Shown piece by piece: positions 39,950 to 47,963 of a stretch of 64,000 bases of DNA. The notes under the pieces are model-generated. The model was not told the DNA's origin and did no database searches. It saw only the letters and a list, made by a program, of their open reading frames with translations. The translations under genes and the position numbers were made by a program. This DNA comes from Sinorhizobium sp. A49 (GTDB taxonomy: Bacteria; Pseudomonadota; Alphaproteobacteria; Rhizobiales; Rhizobiaceae): the NCBI RefSeq assembly GCF_002002725.1, contig NZ_MUNW01000061.1, positions 1 to 64,000 of the forward strand. The letters are read 5' to 3'. Every line of letters starts with the position of its first letter. Position 1 is the stretch's first letter.

Positions 39950-40618
39950 ATGGGTTACAGCCTCGATTTCGGGTGGCTTCGGGATGCCGCGGGCGCAATT
40001 GCCCACGGCGCCGCGATGACGCTCTTCCTGATCGCCTGCACCACCGTGCTCGGCATTCTGATCAGCATTCTCTTTGCCGCCGCCCGCCGCAGCCGCTACG
40101 GCGTCTTGCGCAAGGCGGTCGCCGTCTATGTCGAAGTGATCCGCAACACGCCGTTTCTGGTGCAGCTGTTCTTCATCTACTTCGGTTTGCCGAGCATCGG
40201 CATCCGGCTCGATCCGATCGTTGCTGCCATCCTGGCGATGACGCTCAATATGGCGGCCTATACCACGGAGATCGTCGGCGCCGGCCTCGACGCCGTGCCG
40301 AAGGGCCAGGGCGAGGCTGCATATGCGCTCGGGCTCAGGCCACGGCAGGTCTTCGTCAAGATCATCCTGCCGCAGGCGCTGAAAGTCATCTTTCCGGCGC
40401 TGATCAGCCAGGTGATCATCATGATGCTGGAATCGGCCGTCGTGTCGCAGATCGCGGTGCGGGAGCTTGCTCATGAGGCCGACCTGCTGCAAGCGCGGAC
40501 ATTCCGCTCCTTCGAAACATATTTCGTCGTCACGCTGATCTATCTCGCGCTGTCGATGGCGATCCGCCGCCTGTTTGTGGCCGGCGGCAGGCGTGTGTTG
40601 GGAGCGGGCGTGTCATGA
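39950..40618 (+). CDS. Polar amino-acid-type ABC permease (HisQ/HisM family)
   Basis: A 222-residue inner-membrane permease, with the HisM-type R-N-T-P-F-L-V-Q-L-F motif (about 65-74) and an EAA loop containing G-E-A-A-Y-A-L-G-L (about 122-130). The ATG at 39950 is chosen over one 39 nt upstream because it leaves the expected short N-terminus and a Shine-Dalgarno-like aaagg. It overlaps the next permease gene by 4 nt. Confidence 0.9.
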   Translation: MGYSLDFGWLRDAAGAIAHGAAMTLFLIACTTVLGILISILFAAARRSRYGVLRKAVAVYVEVIRNTPFLVQLFFIYFGLPSIGIRLDPIVAAILAMTLNMAAYTTEIVGAGLDAVPKGQGEAAYALGLRPRQVFVKIILPQALKVIFPALISQVIIMMLESAVVSQIAVRELAHEADLLQARTFRSFETYFVVTLIYLALSMAIRRLFVAGGRRVLGAGVS

Positions 40619-41262
40619 TCGAGTTCACCTTCTGGGACATCGTACGCAACCTGGTATTCGCCACCCGCTGGACGGTGCTTCTCTCGGCCGTTGCCTTTGC
40701 CGGCGGTGCTGCGGTCGGCCTGATGATCCTGTTTGCGCGCATCTCGAAACAGAAGTGGCTGCGCCGCTTCGGTTCGGGCTACATCGCGCTGTTTCAGGGC
40801 ACGCCGCTGTTGATGCAGCTGTTCCTGATGTTCTTCGGTCTGCCGATGCTCGGCTTTCGTATCGAGCCTTGGACGGCTGCGGCGCTGGGGCTGACCTTTT
40901 ATGCCAGCGCCTATCTCGCCGAGATCTGGCGCGGCGGCGTCGAGGCATTGCCGCTCGGCCAGTGGGATGCCGGCGCCAGCCTCGGGCTGCACCGCCTGCA
41001 GGAGCTGCGGCTGGTGATCCTGCCGCAGGCGTTTGCAATCACCCGGCCGCCGATTGTGGGCTTTCTCGTCCAGCTCATCAAGAGCACGGCGCTGACGTCG
41101 ATCATCGGCTTCGAGGAGCTTCTCAGAACAGCCAATGCGATCAATAATGCAACCTTCGAACCTTTCACGGTCTATGGGCTGGTTGCGGTGATCTTCTTCG
41201 TGCTGTGTTATCCGCTGACACAATATGCACGCATGCTGGAGCGCAAAATACCCGCGCACTGA
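40615..41262 (+). CDS. Polar amino-acid-type ABC permease (HisQ/HisM family)
   Basis: A 215-residue partner permease with the matching F-Q-G-T-P-L-L-M-Q-L-F motif and an EAA-type loop ending G-A-S-L-G-L. Together the two genes make the channel, but no GlnQ/HisP-type ATPase of about 250 residues is adjacent; the next ATPase, at 42534, is of the polyamine/sugar type. Confidence 0.9.
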   Translation: MIEFTFWDIVRNLVFATRWTVLLSAVAFAGGAAVGLMILFARISKQKWLRRFGSGYIALFQGTPLLMQLFLMFFGLPMLGFRIEPWTAAALGLTFYASAYLAEIWRGGVEALPLGQWDAGASLGLHRLQELRLVILPQAFAITRPPIVGFLVQLIKSTALTSIIGFEELLRTANAINNATFEPFTVYGLVAVIFFVLCYPLTQYARMLERKIPAH

Positions 41263-41335
41263 GACCGAAAATGTGCAAGAAATCAACGAGAACAGGGAAC
41301 AAGGCGGATCACCGCCGAAACAAAGGAGACAGACG

Positions 41336-42415
41336 ATGATTACAACTTCCATCAAGCGCCGCACGCTGCTCGGCGCGGGCCTTGCCGGTGCTTCGATGCT
41401 GGCGATGCCCTCGGTGCTGCGCGCCCAGGACAAGTCGCTGAAGGTCGGCGTTTACGGCGGCTATTTCAAAACCTCGTTCGACAAGAACATCTTTCCGGAA
41501 TTCACCAAGGCGACGGGCATCGCCGTCGAATCGATCGCCGAGCCGACCGGCGAAGCCTGGCTCGTCCAGCTCGAACAGGCAGCACGCGCCGGCCAGGCGC
41601 CAGCCGACGTTTCGATGATGTCGCAGGTGGCGATGCTGAAAGGTCAGTCGACCGAACTCTGGACGCCGATCGACATGGCGAAGATCAAGAACGGCTCGAA
41701 CCTGATCGACCGCTTCATCAACAAGTATCCGGACGGCCGCGTTGCCGGTATCGGGGCCGTCTCCTGGTACATTACGCTGGTGACCAACACCGACGTCTTC
41801 AAGGAAGCGCCGACCTCCTGGGCCGCCTTCTGGGATCCGGCAAACGCCGACAAGCTCGGCCTGCTGGCGCTGGTTTCCAACTCGTTCCTGCTCGAAGTCA
41901 CCGCCAAGACCTACTTCGGCGGCACCAATGCGCTCGATACCGAAGAGGGCATCCTCAAGGTCTTCGAAAAGCTCGCCGAGGTGAAGCCGAACGTCCGACT
42001 CTGGTATCGCGACGAGGCGCAGTTCGAGCAGTCGCTGAAGTCGGGCGAAATTCCGATGGGCCAGTATTACCACGACGTGACCGGCCTTGCGGCTGCCGAC
42101 GGCAATCCGGTGCGTTCAACCTTCCCGAAGGAAGGCGGCATCCAGGATTCCGGTTGCTGGGCGCTGTCGCGCGCGTCGCAGAAGTCCGAGGAAGCCCATA
42201 TCTTCATCGACTACATGTGCCAGCCTTCGATCCAGGCGACCCTGTCGCGCAAGGTAGGCACGTCGCCGACCGTCAGACGCGAAGTCACCGACCTGACGGA
42301 CAAGGAATTCGCAGCCGTTTCGTCGGATATCGAGCCGATCGTGCCGCGCTACGACCTCTATCAGTCCAAGTCGGATTGGCTGAACCAGAAGTGGACCGAG
42401 CTGATCGTCGGCTGA
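41336..42415 (+). CDS. Polyamine-type ABC transporter substrate-binding protein
   Basis: A 359-residue periplasmic protein. The N-terminus has K-R-R-T-L-L-G-A-G followed by a hydrophobic stretch and A-Q (cleavage near 31), resembling a Tat signal with a twin Arg. The mature protein has the PotD-like opening L-K-V-G-V-Y-G-G-Y-F. The ATG at 41336 follows a perfect aaggag at 7-nt spacing. It heads a second polyamine-type importer operon; the ligand is probably an amine or a guanidino or carboxylated derivative, given the neighbouring ureohydrolase and amidase. Confidence 0.88.
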   Translation: MITTSIKRRTLLGAGLAGASMLAMPSVLRAQDKSLKVGVYGGYFKTSFDKNIFPEFTKATGIAVESIAEPTGEAWLVQLEQAARAGQAPADVSMMSQVAMLKGQSTELWTPIDMAKIKNGSNLIDRFINKYPDGRVAGIGAVSWYITLVTNTDVFKEAPTSWAAFWDPANADKLGLLALVSNSFLLEVTAKTYFGGTNALDTEEGILKVFEKLAEVKPNVRLWYRDEAQFEQSLKSGEIPMGQYYHDVTGLAAADGNPVRSTFPKEGGIQDSGCWALSRASQKSEEAHIFIDYMCQPSIQATLSRKVGTSPTVRREVTDLTDKEFAAVSSDIEPIVPRYDLYQSKSDWLNQKWTELIVG

Positions 42416-42427
42416 TGATAGGACGTT

Positions 42428-42456
42428 GGCCCTCCGCTTCTTTTAGGGGGAGGGCC
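42428..42456 (+). terminator. First of two intercistronic hairpins after the second polyamine-type binding-protein gene
   Basis: ggccctcc (42428-42435) pairs perfectly with ggagggcc (42449-42456) across a 13-nt loop containing cttctttta. It begins 13 nt after the stop. Confidence 0.55.
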
Positions 42457-42492
42457 GGAGCTCAATTGAAGGGGGCGTCGTCTCCCTTGTAA

Positions 42493-42514
42493 CCCCTCCC
42501 GCAAACGGGAGGGG
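42493..42514 (+). terminator. Second intercistronic hairpin before the ATPase gene
   Basis: cccctcccg (42493-42501) pairs perfectly with cgggagggg (42506-42514), 4-nt loop. It lies 20 nt before the ATPase ATG and could also limit ATPase translation initiation. Confidence 0.55.
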
Positions 42515-42533
42515 ACTATCGCGCGGAGAGACA

Positions 42534-43571
42534 ATGTCCGGACTTGCCCTTCAAAACGTCGTCAAGGAATTCGGATCGTTCAGAGCCGTCAACAACGTCG
42601 ACCTCAACGTGCCGCACGGGACGTTCGTCTGCATGCTCGGGCCCTCAGGCTGCGGCAAGACCACGCTTTTGCGCATGATCGCCGGCCTTGACCTGCCGAC
42701 CGGTGGGGCGATCCGGCTTGATGGCGATGACATCACCCATGTGCCGACGCACAAGCGCAATCTCGGCATGGTCTTCCAGTCGCTGGCGCTGTTCCCGCAT
42801 CTGACCGTCGGCGAGAACATCGCCTATCCCTTGCGCATCCGCGGTGCGGCAAAGGAAGACCAGAAGAAGCGGGTCGACGAGCTGCTGTCGATGATCCATC
42901 TGACCGGTTATGCGGACAGGCCCGTTGCCAAACTTTCAGGGGGCCAGCGCCAGCGCGTGGCGATTGCCCGGGCGCTCGCGATCTCGCCCAAGCTTTTCCT
43001 TCTCGATGAGCCGCTCTCGGCACTCGACGCCAAGCTGCGCGAGGCGATGCAGGTGGAACTGCGCCAATTGCAGCAGAAGCTGGGGATCACCACCATCGTC
43101 GTCACCCACGATCAGCGCGAAGCAATGACCATGGCCGATACGGTCGTCGTCATGAACGGCGGCGAAATCCGCCAGGCGGCATCGCCGATCGAGATCTACC
43201 GCCGACCGGCCGACAGTTTTGTTGCCGACTTCATCGGCCAGACCAATCTTCTCGAAGTGCAGGCCGACAGCACTGGGCGCGTCGAGGTGCTGGGACAGCC
43301 GATTGCCGGCCTCGCCCTGCCGGCGGGCGCCTCCAAGGGAACTCTGTCGGTTCGCCCTGAAGACGTGCATCTGACCGCGCCCGGAGCCGGGGCGCTTTCT
43401 GGCAAGGTCACCTTCGTGCGCGATCTCGGCGGCACGATCGAAACCTTCGTCGACATTGCCGGCCGGCAGATCGTCGCGGTGTCGACGCCGCGTGCACGGC
43501 CGGACGTTACCGTCGGACAGGAGGTCGGCATCGCGCTCACTCCTGATGTTTGCGTGGTGCTGAAAAAATGA
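42534..43571 (+). CDS. Polyamine-type ABC transporter ATP-binding protein
   Basis: A 345-residue ATPase with Walker A G-P-S-G-C-G-K-T-T, signature L-S-G-G-Q-R-Q-R, Walker B L-L-D-E-P-L-S-A-L-D and a C-terminal TOBE domain (S-V-R-P-E-D near 278). A cggagag Shine-Dalgarno precedes the ATG. It overlaps the first permease gene by 4 nt. Confidence 0.9.
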   Translation: MSGLALQNVVKEFGSFRAVNNVDLNVPHGTFVCMLGPSGCGKTTLLRMIAGLDLPTGGAIRLDGDDITHVPTHKRNLGMVFQSLALFPHLTVGENIAYPLRIRGAAKEDQKKRVDELLSMIHLTGYADRPVAKLSGGQRQRVAIARALAISPKLFLLDEPLSALDAKLREAMQVELRQLQQKLGITTIVVTHDQREAMTMADTVVVMNGGEIRQAASPIEIYRRPADSFVADFIGQTNLLEVQADSTGRVEVLGQPIAGLALPAGASKGTLSVRPEDVHLTAPGAGALSGKVTFVRDLGGTIETFVDIAGRQIVAVSTPRARPDVTVGQEVGIALTPDVCVVLKK

Positions 43572-44422
43572 GACGCGAACCGCCCCAGACCCTTGGCGAT
43601 TACGCGCCACTTCTCTTTCCCGCCGCGATGCTGACGATCTTCTTTGTCGTGCCCTTCGGCACGATGATCGCCGTCAGCTTCTTCCAGCGCCAGCAGGGCG
43701 GCTTCTACACGCCGGCCTTCGTCTTCGACAATTATGCGCGTTTCCTTTCCGCCTTCTTCGGCGGCGTGCTCGGTTTCTCGCTGCTGCTTGCCATCACCGT
43801 GGCGATCTGCTGCGTCGTGCTGGCGCTGCCCTTTACCTACATGCTGACGCGTATGGGGCGAAAGGTGCAGGTGCTCTGGCTGGTGGCGCTGCTCTCGATC
43901 CTGTCGCTGTCGGAAGTCATCATCGGCTTTGCCTGGTCGACGCTGTTTTCGCGCACCGCAGGGATCACCAACATTCTCGTGGCGCTCGGGGTCATGAGCG
44001 AGGCGAAGGCGCTGACGCCGAGTTTCGGCGCGGTCTTGACCGGCATGGTCTACCAGGCGTTCCCCTATACGGTGCTCGTGCTTTTCCCGGCGCTTGTGCG
44101 GCTTGACCCGACACTGACGGAGGCAGCCCGGACGCTCGGCGCTTCGCCGCTCAAAGCCTTCTTCACCGTCGTCGTGCCGGCGCTCAGAAACACCATTACT
44201 GCCACTCTGATCATGGTCTTCATCTTCGCGCTCGGCTCCTACCTCTTGCCGCAGTTGCTCGGCCGGCCGCAGCATTGGACGCTGTCGGTGCTGATCACCG
44301 ACCAGGCGATCTACCAGTCAAACATGCCTTTCGCCGCGGCGATGGCCGTGTTCCTGGTGCTGGTGACGCTCGGGCTCGTGGCGTTGACCGTGATCGCCGG
44401 ACGCAAGGGAGAAGCGGCATGA
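43568..44422 (+). CDS. Polyamine-type ABC transporter permease
   Basis: A 284-residue inner-membrane permease with six helices and an EAA loop (E-A-A-R-T-L-G-A near 185-192). The ATG at 43568 overlaps the ATPase stop as ATGA, so translation is coupled. It is the PotB-like partner of the following gene. Confidence 0.9.
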   Translation: MRREPPQTLGDYAPLLFPAAMLTIFFVVPFGTMIAVSFFQRQQGGFYTPAFVFDNYARFLSAFFGGVLGFSLLLAITVAICCVVLALPFTYMLTRMGRKVQVLWLVALLSILSLSEVIIGFAWSTLFSRTAGITNILVALGVMSEAKALTPSFGAVLTGMVYQAFPYTVLVLFPALVRLDPTLTEAARTLGASPLKAFFTVVVPALRNTITATLIMVFIFALGSYLLPQLLGRPQHWTLSVLITDQAIYQSNMPFAAAMAVFLVLVTLGLVALTVIAGRKGEAA

Positions 44423-45219
44423 CCTCGATCTTCCGCAAGGCCTACTTCTTCCTGATCGGGCTCTTCCTGGCGCTGCCTCTGATCGTCGTTGCCGGCGTCT
44501 CGGTCAATGCCAAGCAGACGCTCGCCTTTCCGCCGCAGAGTTTTTCGCTCTCCTGGTACGGCGAGATCTTCTTCAATCCGGAATGGCGCAGCGCGCTTTT
44601 TGCCTCCGTCACGCTGGCTTTGCTGTCGGCGGCACTTGCGGTCGCGATCGCGTTGCCGCTCGCCTGGTTCCTCTGGCGGCGGATCGCGCCCTGGGCCAAC
44701 ATTTTCCAGGTGCTCGGTGTCGCGCCCTTCACGCTGCCGCCGGTCATCACCGCTCTCGGCATGCTCACATTCTGGGCGACGGTCGGTTTTTACGGCCAGC
44801 CCTGGACCGCTGTCGTCAGCCACGCGATCTTCTTCGTCACGCTACCGCTGGTGACCCTGTCGTTGGGATTTACCTCGATCGACCGGTCCCTGGTCGAGGC
44901 GGCATCGACCATGGGCGCAGACGAACGCACGATCTTCCGCACCGTCGTCCTGCCGCTGATCCTGCCCTATATCGTCTCCGGCTACGCGTTTGCCTTCGTG
45001 TTGTCGCTCAACGAATACATCGTCGCCTACATGACCGTCGGCTTCACCATGGAGACGCTGCCGATCAAGATCTTCAACGCGCTTCGCTACGGCTACACGC
45101 CGACCATGGCGTCGGTCACGGTGCTTTTCGTCACCACGGCCGCCGTGATCTTCGGTCTCGTTGCCCGCTTCGGCGATCTGCCGAAGCTTTTGGGCGCCAT
45201 GTCGTCGGACGGAAAATGA
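44419..45219 (+). CDS. Polyamine-type ABC transporter permease
   Basis: A 266-residue PotC-like permease: six helices, EAA loop V-E-A-A-S-T-M-G-A (about 157-165) and a C-terminal L-S-L-N-E-Y-I-V-A-Y motif. It overlaps genes at both ends by 4 nt, so the ATPase-permease-permease-amidase block is tightly coupled. Confidence 0.9.
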   Translation: MTSIFRKAYFFLIGLFLALPLIVVAGVSVNAKQTLAFPPQSFSLSWYGEIFFNPEWRSALFASVTLALLSAALAVAIALPLAWFLWRRIAPWANIFQVLGVAPFTLPPVITALGMLTFWATVGFYGQPWTAVVSHAIFFVTLPLVTLSLGFTSIDRSLVEAASTMGADERTIFRTVVLPLILPYIVSGYAFAFVLSLNEYIVAYMTVGFTMETLPIKIFNALRYGYTPTMASVTVLFVTTAAVIFGLVARFGDLPKLLGAMSSDGK

Positions 45220-45995
45220 TGAAGCTCGCCGCGCTCCAGATGCAATCGGCCTGCGGCAACGTCGCCGCCAATCTCGACCGCCTCGAGCGGGCGGCAAAGG
45301 AGGCTGTTGCGAAAGATGCAACACTGCTGATGACGCCGGAACTCGGGCTGACCGGTTATGGCGCGGGGGACGCCATCCGCGCTCTCGCCGAGCCCGTGGA
45401 CGGGCCGATCGTCAAGCGCCTGGCGCAGATATCGCGGGAGACCGGCATCGCGCTGATTGCCGGTTTTGCCGAGCGGGATGGCGACGCCGTCTACAACAGC
45501 GCCGTCTATGTCGATGGCGATGCGAAGCCAACCGTCTACCGGAAATCGCATCTCTACGGCGATTACGAGCGATCGCTGTTTGCGCCCGAAAAACCGACTA
45601 CGCGGCTCTTCGTCCATCGCGGCGTCACCTGCGGCATGCTGATCTGCTACGACGTTGAGTTTCCTGAGAATGTGCGCCGGCTGGCATTGGCAGGCGCCGA
45701 GGCGGTTCTTGTTCCGACGGCGTTGCCGGCGGGGTGGTCTGGCACCTTCATCACCGACCACATGATCCAGACACGCGCTTTCGAGAATCAGGTTTTTGTC
45801 GCCTATATCAACCATTGCGGCTCCGACCCGCTTTTCTCCTTTGCCGGCCTCTCGCGGATCGCATCGCCGGACGGGCAGGTGCTCGCCAAGGGTGACGCGG
45901 GCCACGAGACGCTGATCTTCGCCGATATCAATCCGGCAAGCTTTGCGATCTCGCGGTTGGAAAATACCTATCTCGGTGACCTGAACCGAGCCTGA
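45216..45995 (+). CDS. Nitrilase-superfamily carbon-nitrogen hydrolase
   Basis: A 259-residue amidase-type enzyme with the intact Glu42-Lys110-Cys144 triad ([18 protein letters not shown]). The V-E-F-P-E variant after the catalytic Cys is common in aliphatic and omega-amidases and in N-carbamoylputrescine amidase-like enzymes. It probably hydrolyses an amide or carbamoyl bond in the compound imported by the co-transcribed transporter. The start overlaps the permease stop; tandem ATG codons exist at 45216 and 45219. Confidence 0.88.
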   Translation: MMKLAALQMQSACGNVAANLDRLERAAKEAVAKDATLLMTPELGLTGYGAGDAIRALAEPVDGPIVKRLAQISRETGIALIAGFAERDGDAVYNSAVYVDGDAKPTVYRKSHLYGDYERSLFAPEKPTTRLFVHRGVTCGMLICYDVEFPENVRRLALAGAEAVLVPTALPAGWSGTFITDHMIQTRAFENQVFVAYINHCGSDPLFSFAGLSRIASPDGQVLAKGDAGHETLIFADINPASFAISRLENTYLGDLNRA

Positions 45996-46110
45996 GACAT
46001 CTGGAGATCGTTCACTCCTGAAGAACATTCCGTTCTCCATTGTCCACTTTCGCAATCGCCGTGCCGACCCATATTGTGCTCAACGGAAAAGCCACACATT
46101 GGAGGCAATC

Positions 46111-47064
46111 ATGAGTTTGCAACTGACGGGTATCCATCATCTGACGGCGATCACGGCGAACGCGCCGGAAAACCTGCGCTTCTACACCAAGGTTCTCGGG
46201 CTTCGCCTGGTCAAGAAGACTGTCAACCAGGACGATACCACCGCCTATCACCTCTTCTACGCCGACGGCAAAGCCACGCCCGGAACGGACCTGACCTTCT
46301 TCGACTGGCCGGTCGGGCCGGAAGGCCGCGGCACGCACAGCATTTCGCGCACCGGCCTGCGCGTCGGCAGCGCCGACAGCGTTCGCTGGTGGAAGGGTCG
46401 TCTCGACGATATGAAAGTCACCGCCGGTGACGTCAGCGAAATCGATGGCCGCACCTCGCTCGACTTCGAGGATGGCGAAGGCCAGCGTTTCCGGCTGATC
46501 GACGACGGCGGACTTTCGCCTTCGCACCCCTGGGAAAGGAGCCCGGTTGCGGCCGAGCACCAGATCAAGGGTCTTGGTCCCATCACCATCAGCGTTCCTG
46601 ATATCACCAACACCGAGTTGGTGCTGACCAAGGTGATGAACATGATCGAGGCGAGACGCTATCCGTCGCCGGATGGCGAGGGTCAGGTGCATGTGTTCTC
46701 AATGGGCGAGGGCGGTCCGGCGGCTGAGTTGCATGTGGCGGTTCAGCCGGGTCTGCCGATTGCTCGTCAGGGGGCTGGCGCCGTGCATCACGTCGCCTTC
46801 CGGGCGCCGGATACGGATGCGCTGACGGAATGGACCGAGCGCCTGCAGGGCTTCCGCCTGCCGTCGAGCGGTGAGGTCGAGCGCTACTATTTCCGCTCGC
46901 TCTACTTCCGCGAGCCGAACGGCGTCTTGTTCGAGATCGCCACCGATGGACCCGGCTTTGCCGTCGACGAACCGATGGAGACGCTCGGCGAAAGCCTGTC
47001 GCTGCCGCCGTTCCTGGAGCCGAAGCGCGCCCAGATCGAGGCACGGCTGAAGCCGCTGGAGTAA
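46111..47064 (+). CDS. Ring-cleaving dioxygenase-like VOC protein (MhqO family)
   Basis: A 317-residue protein with two vicinal-oxygen-chelate halves (about 5-135 and 150-285). Metal-ligand positions are suggested by G-I-H-H-L-T at the start, V-H-H-V-A-F in the second half and a C-terminal N-G-V-L-F-E-I Glu. It closely resembles the glyoxalase/bleomycin-type proteins named MhqO in Firmicutes, which are linked to hydroquinone and quinone resistance. The ATG has ggagg 5 nt upstream. A strong terminator follows, so it is its own transcription unit. Confidence 0.87.
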   Translation: MSLQLTGIHHLTAITANAPENLRFYTKVLGLRLVKKTVNQDDTTAYHLFYADGKATPGTDLTFFDWPVGPEGRGTHSISRTGLRVGSADSVRWWKGRLDDMKVTAGDVSEIDGRTSLDFEDGEGQRFRLIDDGGLSPSHPWERSPVAAEHQIKGLGPITISVPDITNTELVLTKVMNMIEARRYPSPDGEGQVHVFSMGEGGPAAELHVAVQPGLPIARQGAGAVHHVAFRAPDTDALTEWTERLQGFRLPSSGEVERYYFRSLYFREPNGVLFEIATDGPGFAVDEPMETLGESLSLPPFLEPKRAQIEARLKPLE

Positions 47065-47076
47065 CGATGAAATTGC

Positions 47077-47106
47077 AAAAAGCCGGGGCTCGTCCCCGGC
47101 TTTTTC
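47077..47106 (+). terminator. Rho-independent terminator
   Basis: Stem agccgggg (47081-47088) with ccccggct (47094-47101), 5-nt loop, flanked by an A-run on the left and a T-run on the right: a textbook terminator 12 nt after the MhqO-like stop. Confidence 0.9.
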
Positions 47107-47185
47107 GTCTATATCCCTCTGATCCCATTGGCTTTCTGACTGCTCCGACCCATGATGGCGGCAACAGGCAGAAAAGGGTCAGGTC

Positions 47186-47749
47186 ATGGTGAAAATCCTC
47201 GGCATTTCAGGAAGCCTCAGAAAGGCGTCGTTCAACACTGGTCTGATGAGGGCGGCCGCGGCCGATGCGCCCGACGGTATCGAGTTCGACACCGCGACGC
47301 TGCACGGCATTCCGCTCTATGACGGCGACGTCGAAGCAAAGGACGGAAATCCCGAAGCGGTCACCGCGCTGAAGCATAAGATCATGGCGGCCGACGGCGT
47401 GATCTTGTTCACGCCGGAATACAACAATTCGATGCCCGGTGTTTTCAAGAACGCGATCGATTGGCTGAGCCGGCCCTCGGCCGATATCGCCAAGGTGTTC
47501 CGTGGCCGTCCCTTTGCGCTCGCGGGCACGTCGCCGGGCAATTTCGGCACCATCCTCAGCCAGAATGCCTGGCTGCCGGTCATGCGCACGCTCGGCGCCG
47601 AACTCTGGTCGGGCAAACGGCTGATGCTGCCGCGCGCGGAAACCTTGTTCGATCAGGATGGGGCGCTGACGGACTCAGAAGCCGGCGATAGGCTGCGCGC
47701 GTTCGTCAAGGCTTTCGCCGACTTTGCCGGAGCGCAGAACGGCCGTTAA
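47186..47749 (+). CDS. NAD(P)H-dependent FMN reductase / quinone reductase-like flavoprotein
   Basis: A 187-residue flavodoxin-fold reductase. The FMN phosphate loop is G-S-L-R-K-A-S-F-N (about 8-16), and the T-P-E-Y-N-N-S-M-P-G motif (about 77-86) is the FMN-reductase/chromate-reductase family signature. Members reduce FMN, quinones, azo dyes or chromate. It is placed between two MhqO-type genes and probably carries out two-electron quinone reduction. Confidence 0.88.
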   Translation: MVKILGISGSLRKASFNTGLMRAAAADAPDGIEFDTATLHGIPLYDGDVEAKDGNPEAVTALKHKIMAADGVILFTPEYNNSMPGVFKNAIDWLSRPSADIAKVFRGRPFALAGTSPGNFGTILSQNAWLPVMRTLGAELWSGKRLMLPRAETLFDQDGALTDSEAGDRLRAFVKAFADFAGAQNGR

Positions 47750-47819
47750 GACCGTCGCTTCTGAAGCGAATTCTTCAGGTCTTGCCTATGGCGAAAGACC
47801 GAATTTTGTCGTCCTCGGG

Positions 47820-47950
47820 CTCGACCAGAGGATCCATAGTGGTTGCCCACACGGCCCTTCAGGGCTTGGCGGGTATGGATGCTCGGGTCAAACCCGAGCA
47901 TGACGTTGAGCGTGGGTCGGCCGTGGGCCATAGCACCGGATTCCCCCGGC
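47820..47950. repeat. Intergenic palindromic repeat element
   Basis: Centred on a perfect 10-bp stem, atgctcgggt (47879-47888) with acccgagcat (47892-47901) and a 3-nt loop, flanked by ggtatgg and tgacg. Sequences of the form 'ggatgctcgggtcaaacccgagcatgacg' recur between genes in Rhizobiaceae genomes from my general knowledge. It sits between convergent genes. Boundaries are approximate. Confidence 0.5.
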
Positions 47951-47963
47951 AGCCTGCGACCCC

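Noticed and set aside
39062-40492. Minus-strand open frame of about 476 codons across the amino-acid transporter genes
   Set aside because: Antisense to a clear binding protein and permease; His/Asp/Arg-rich shadow composition.
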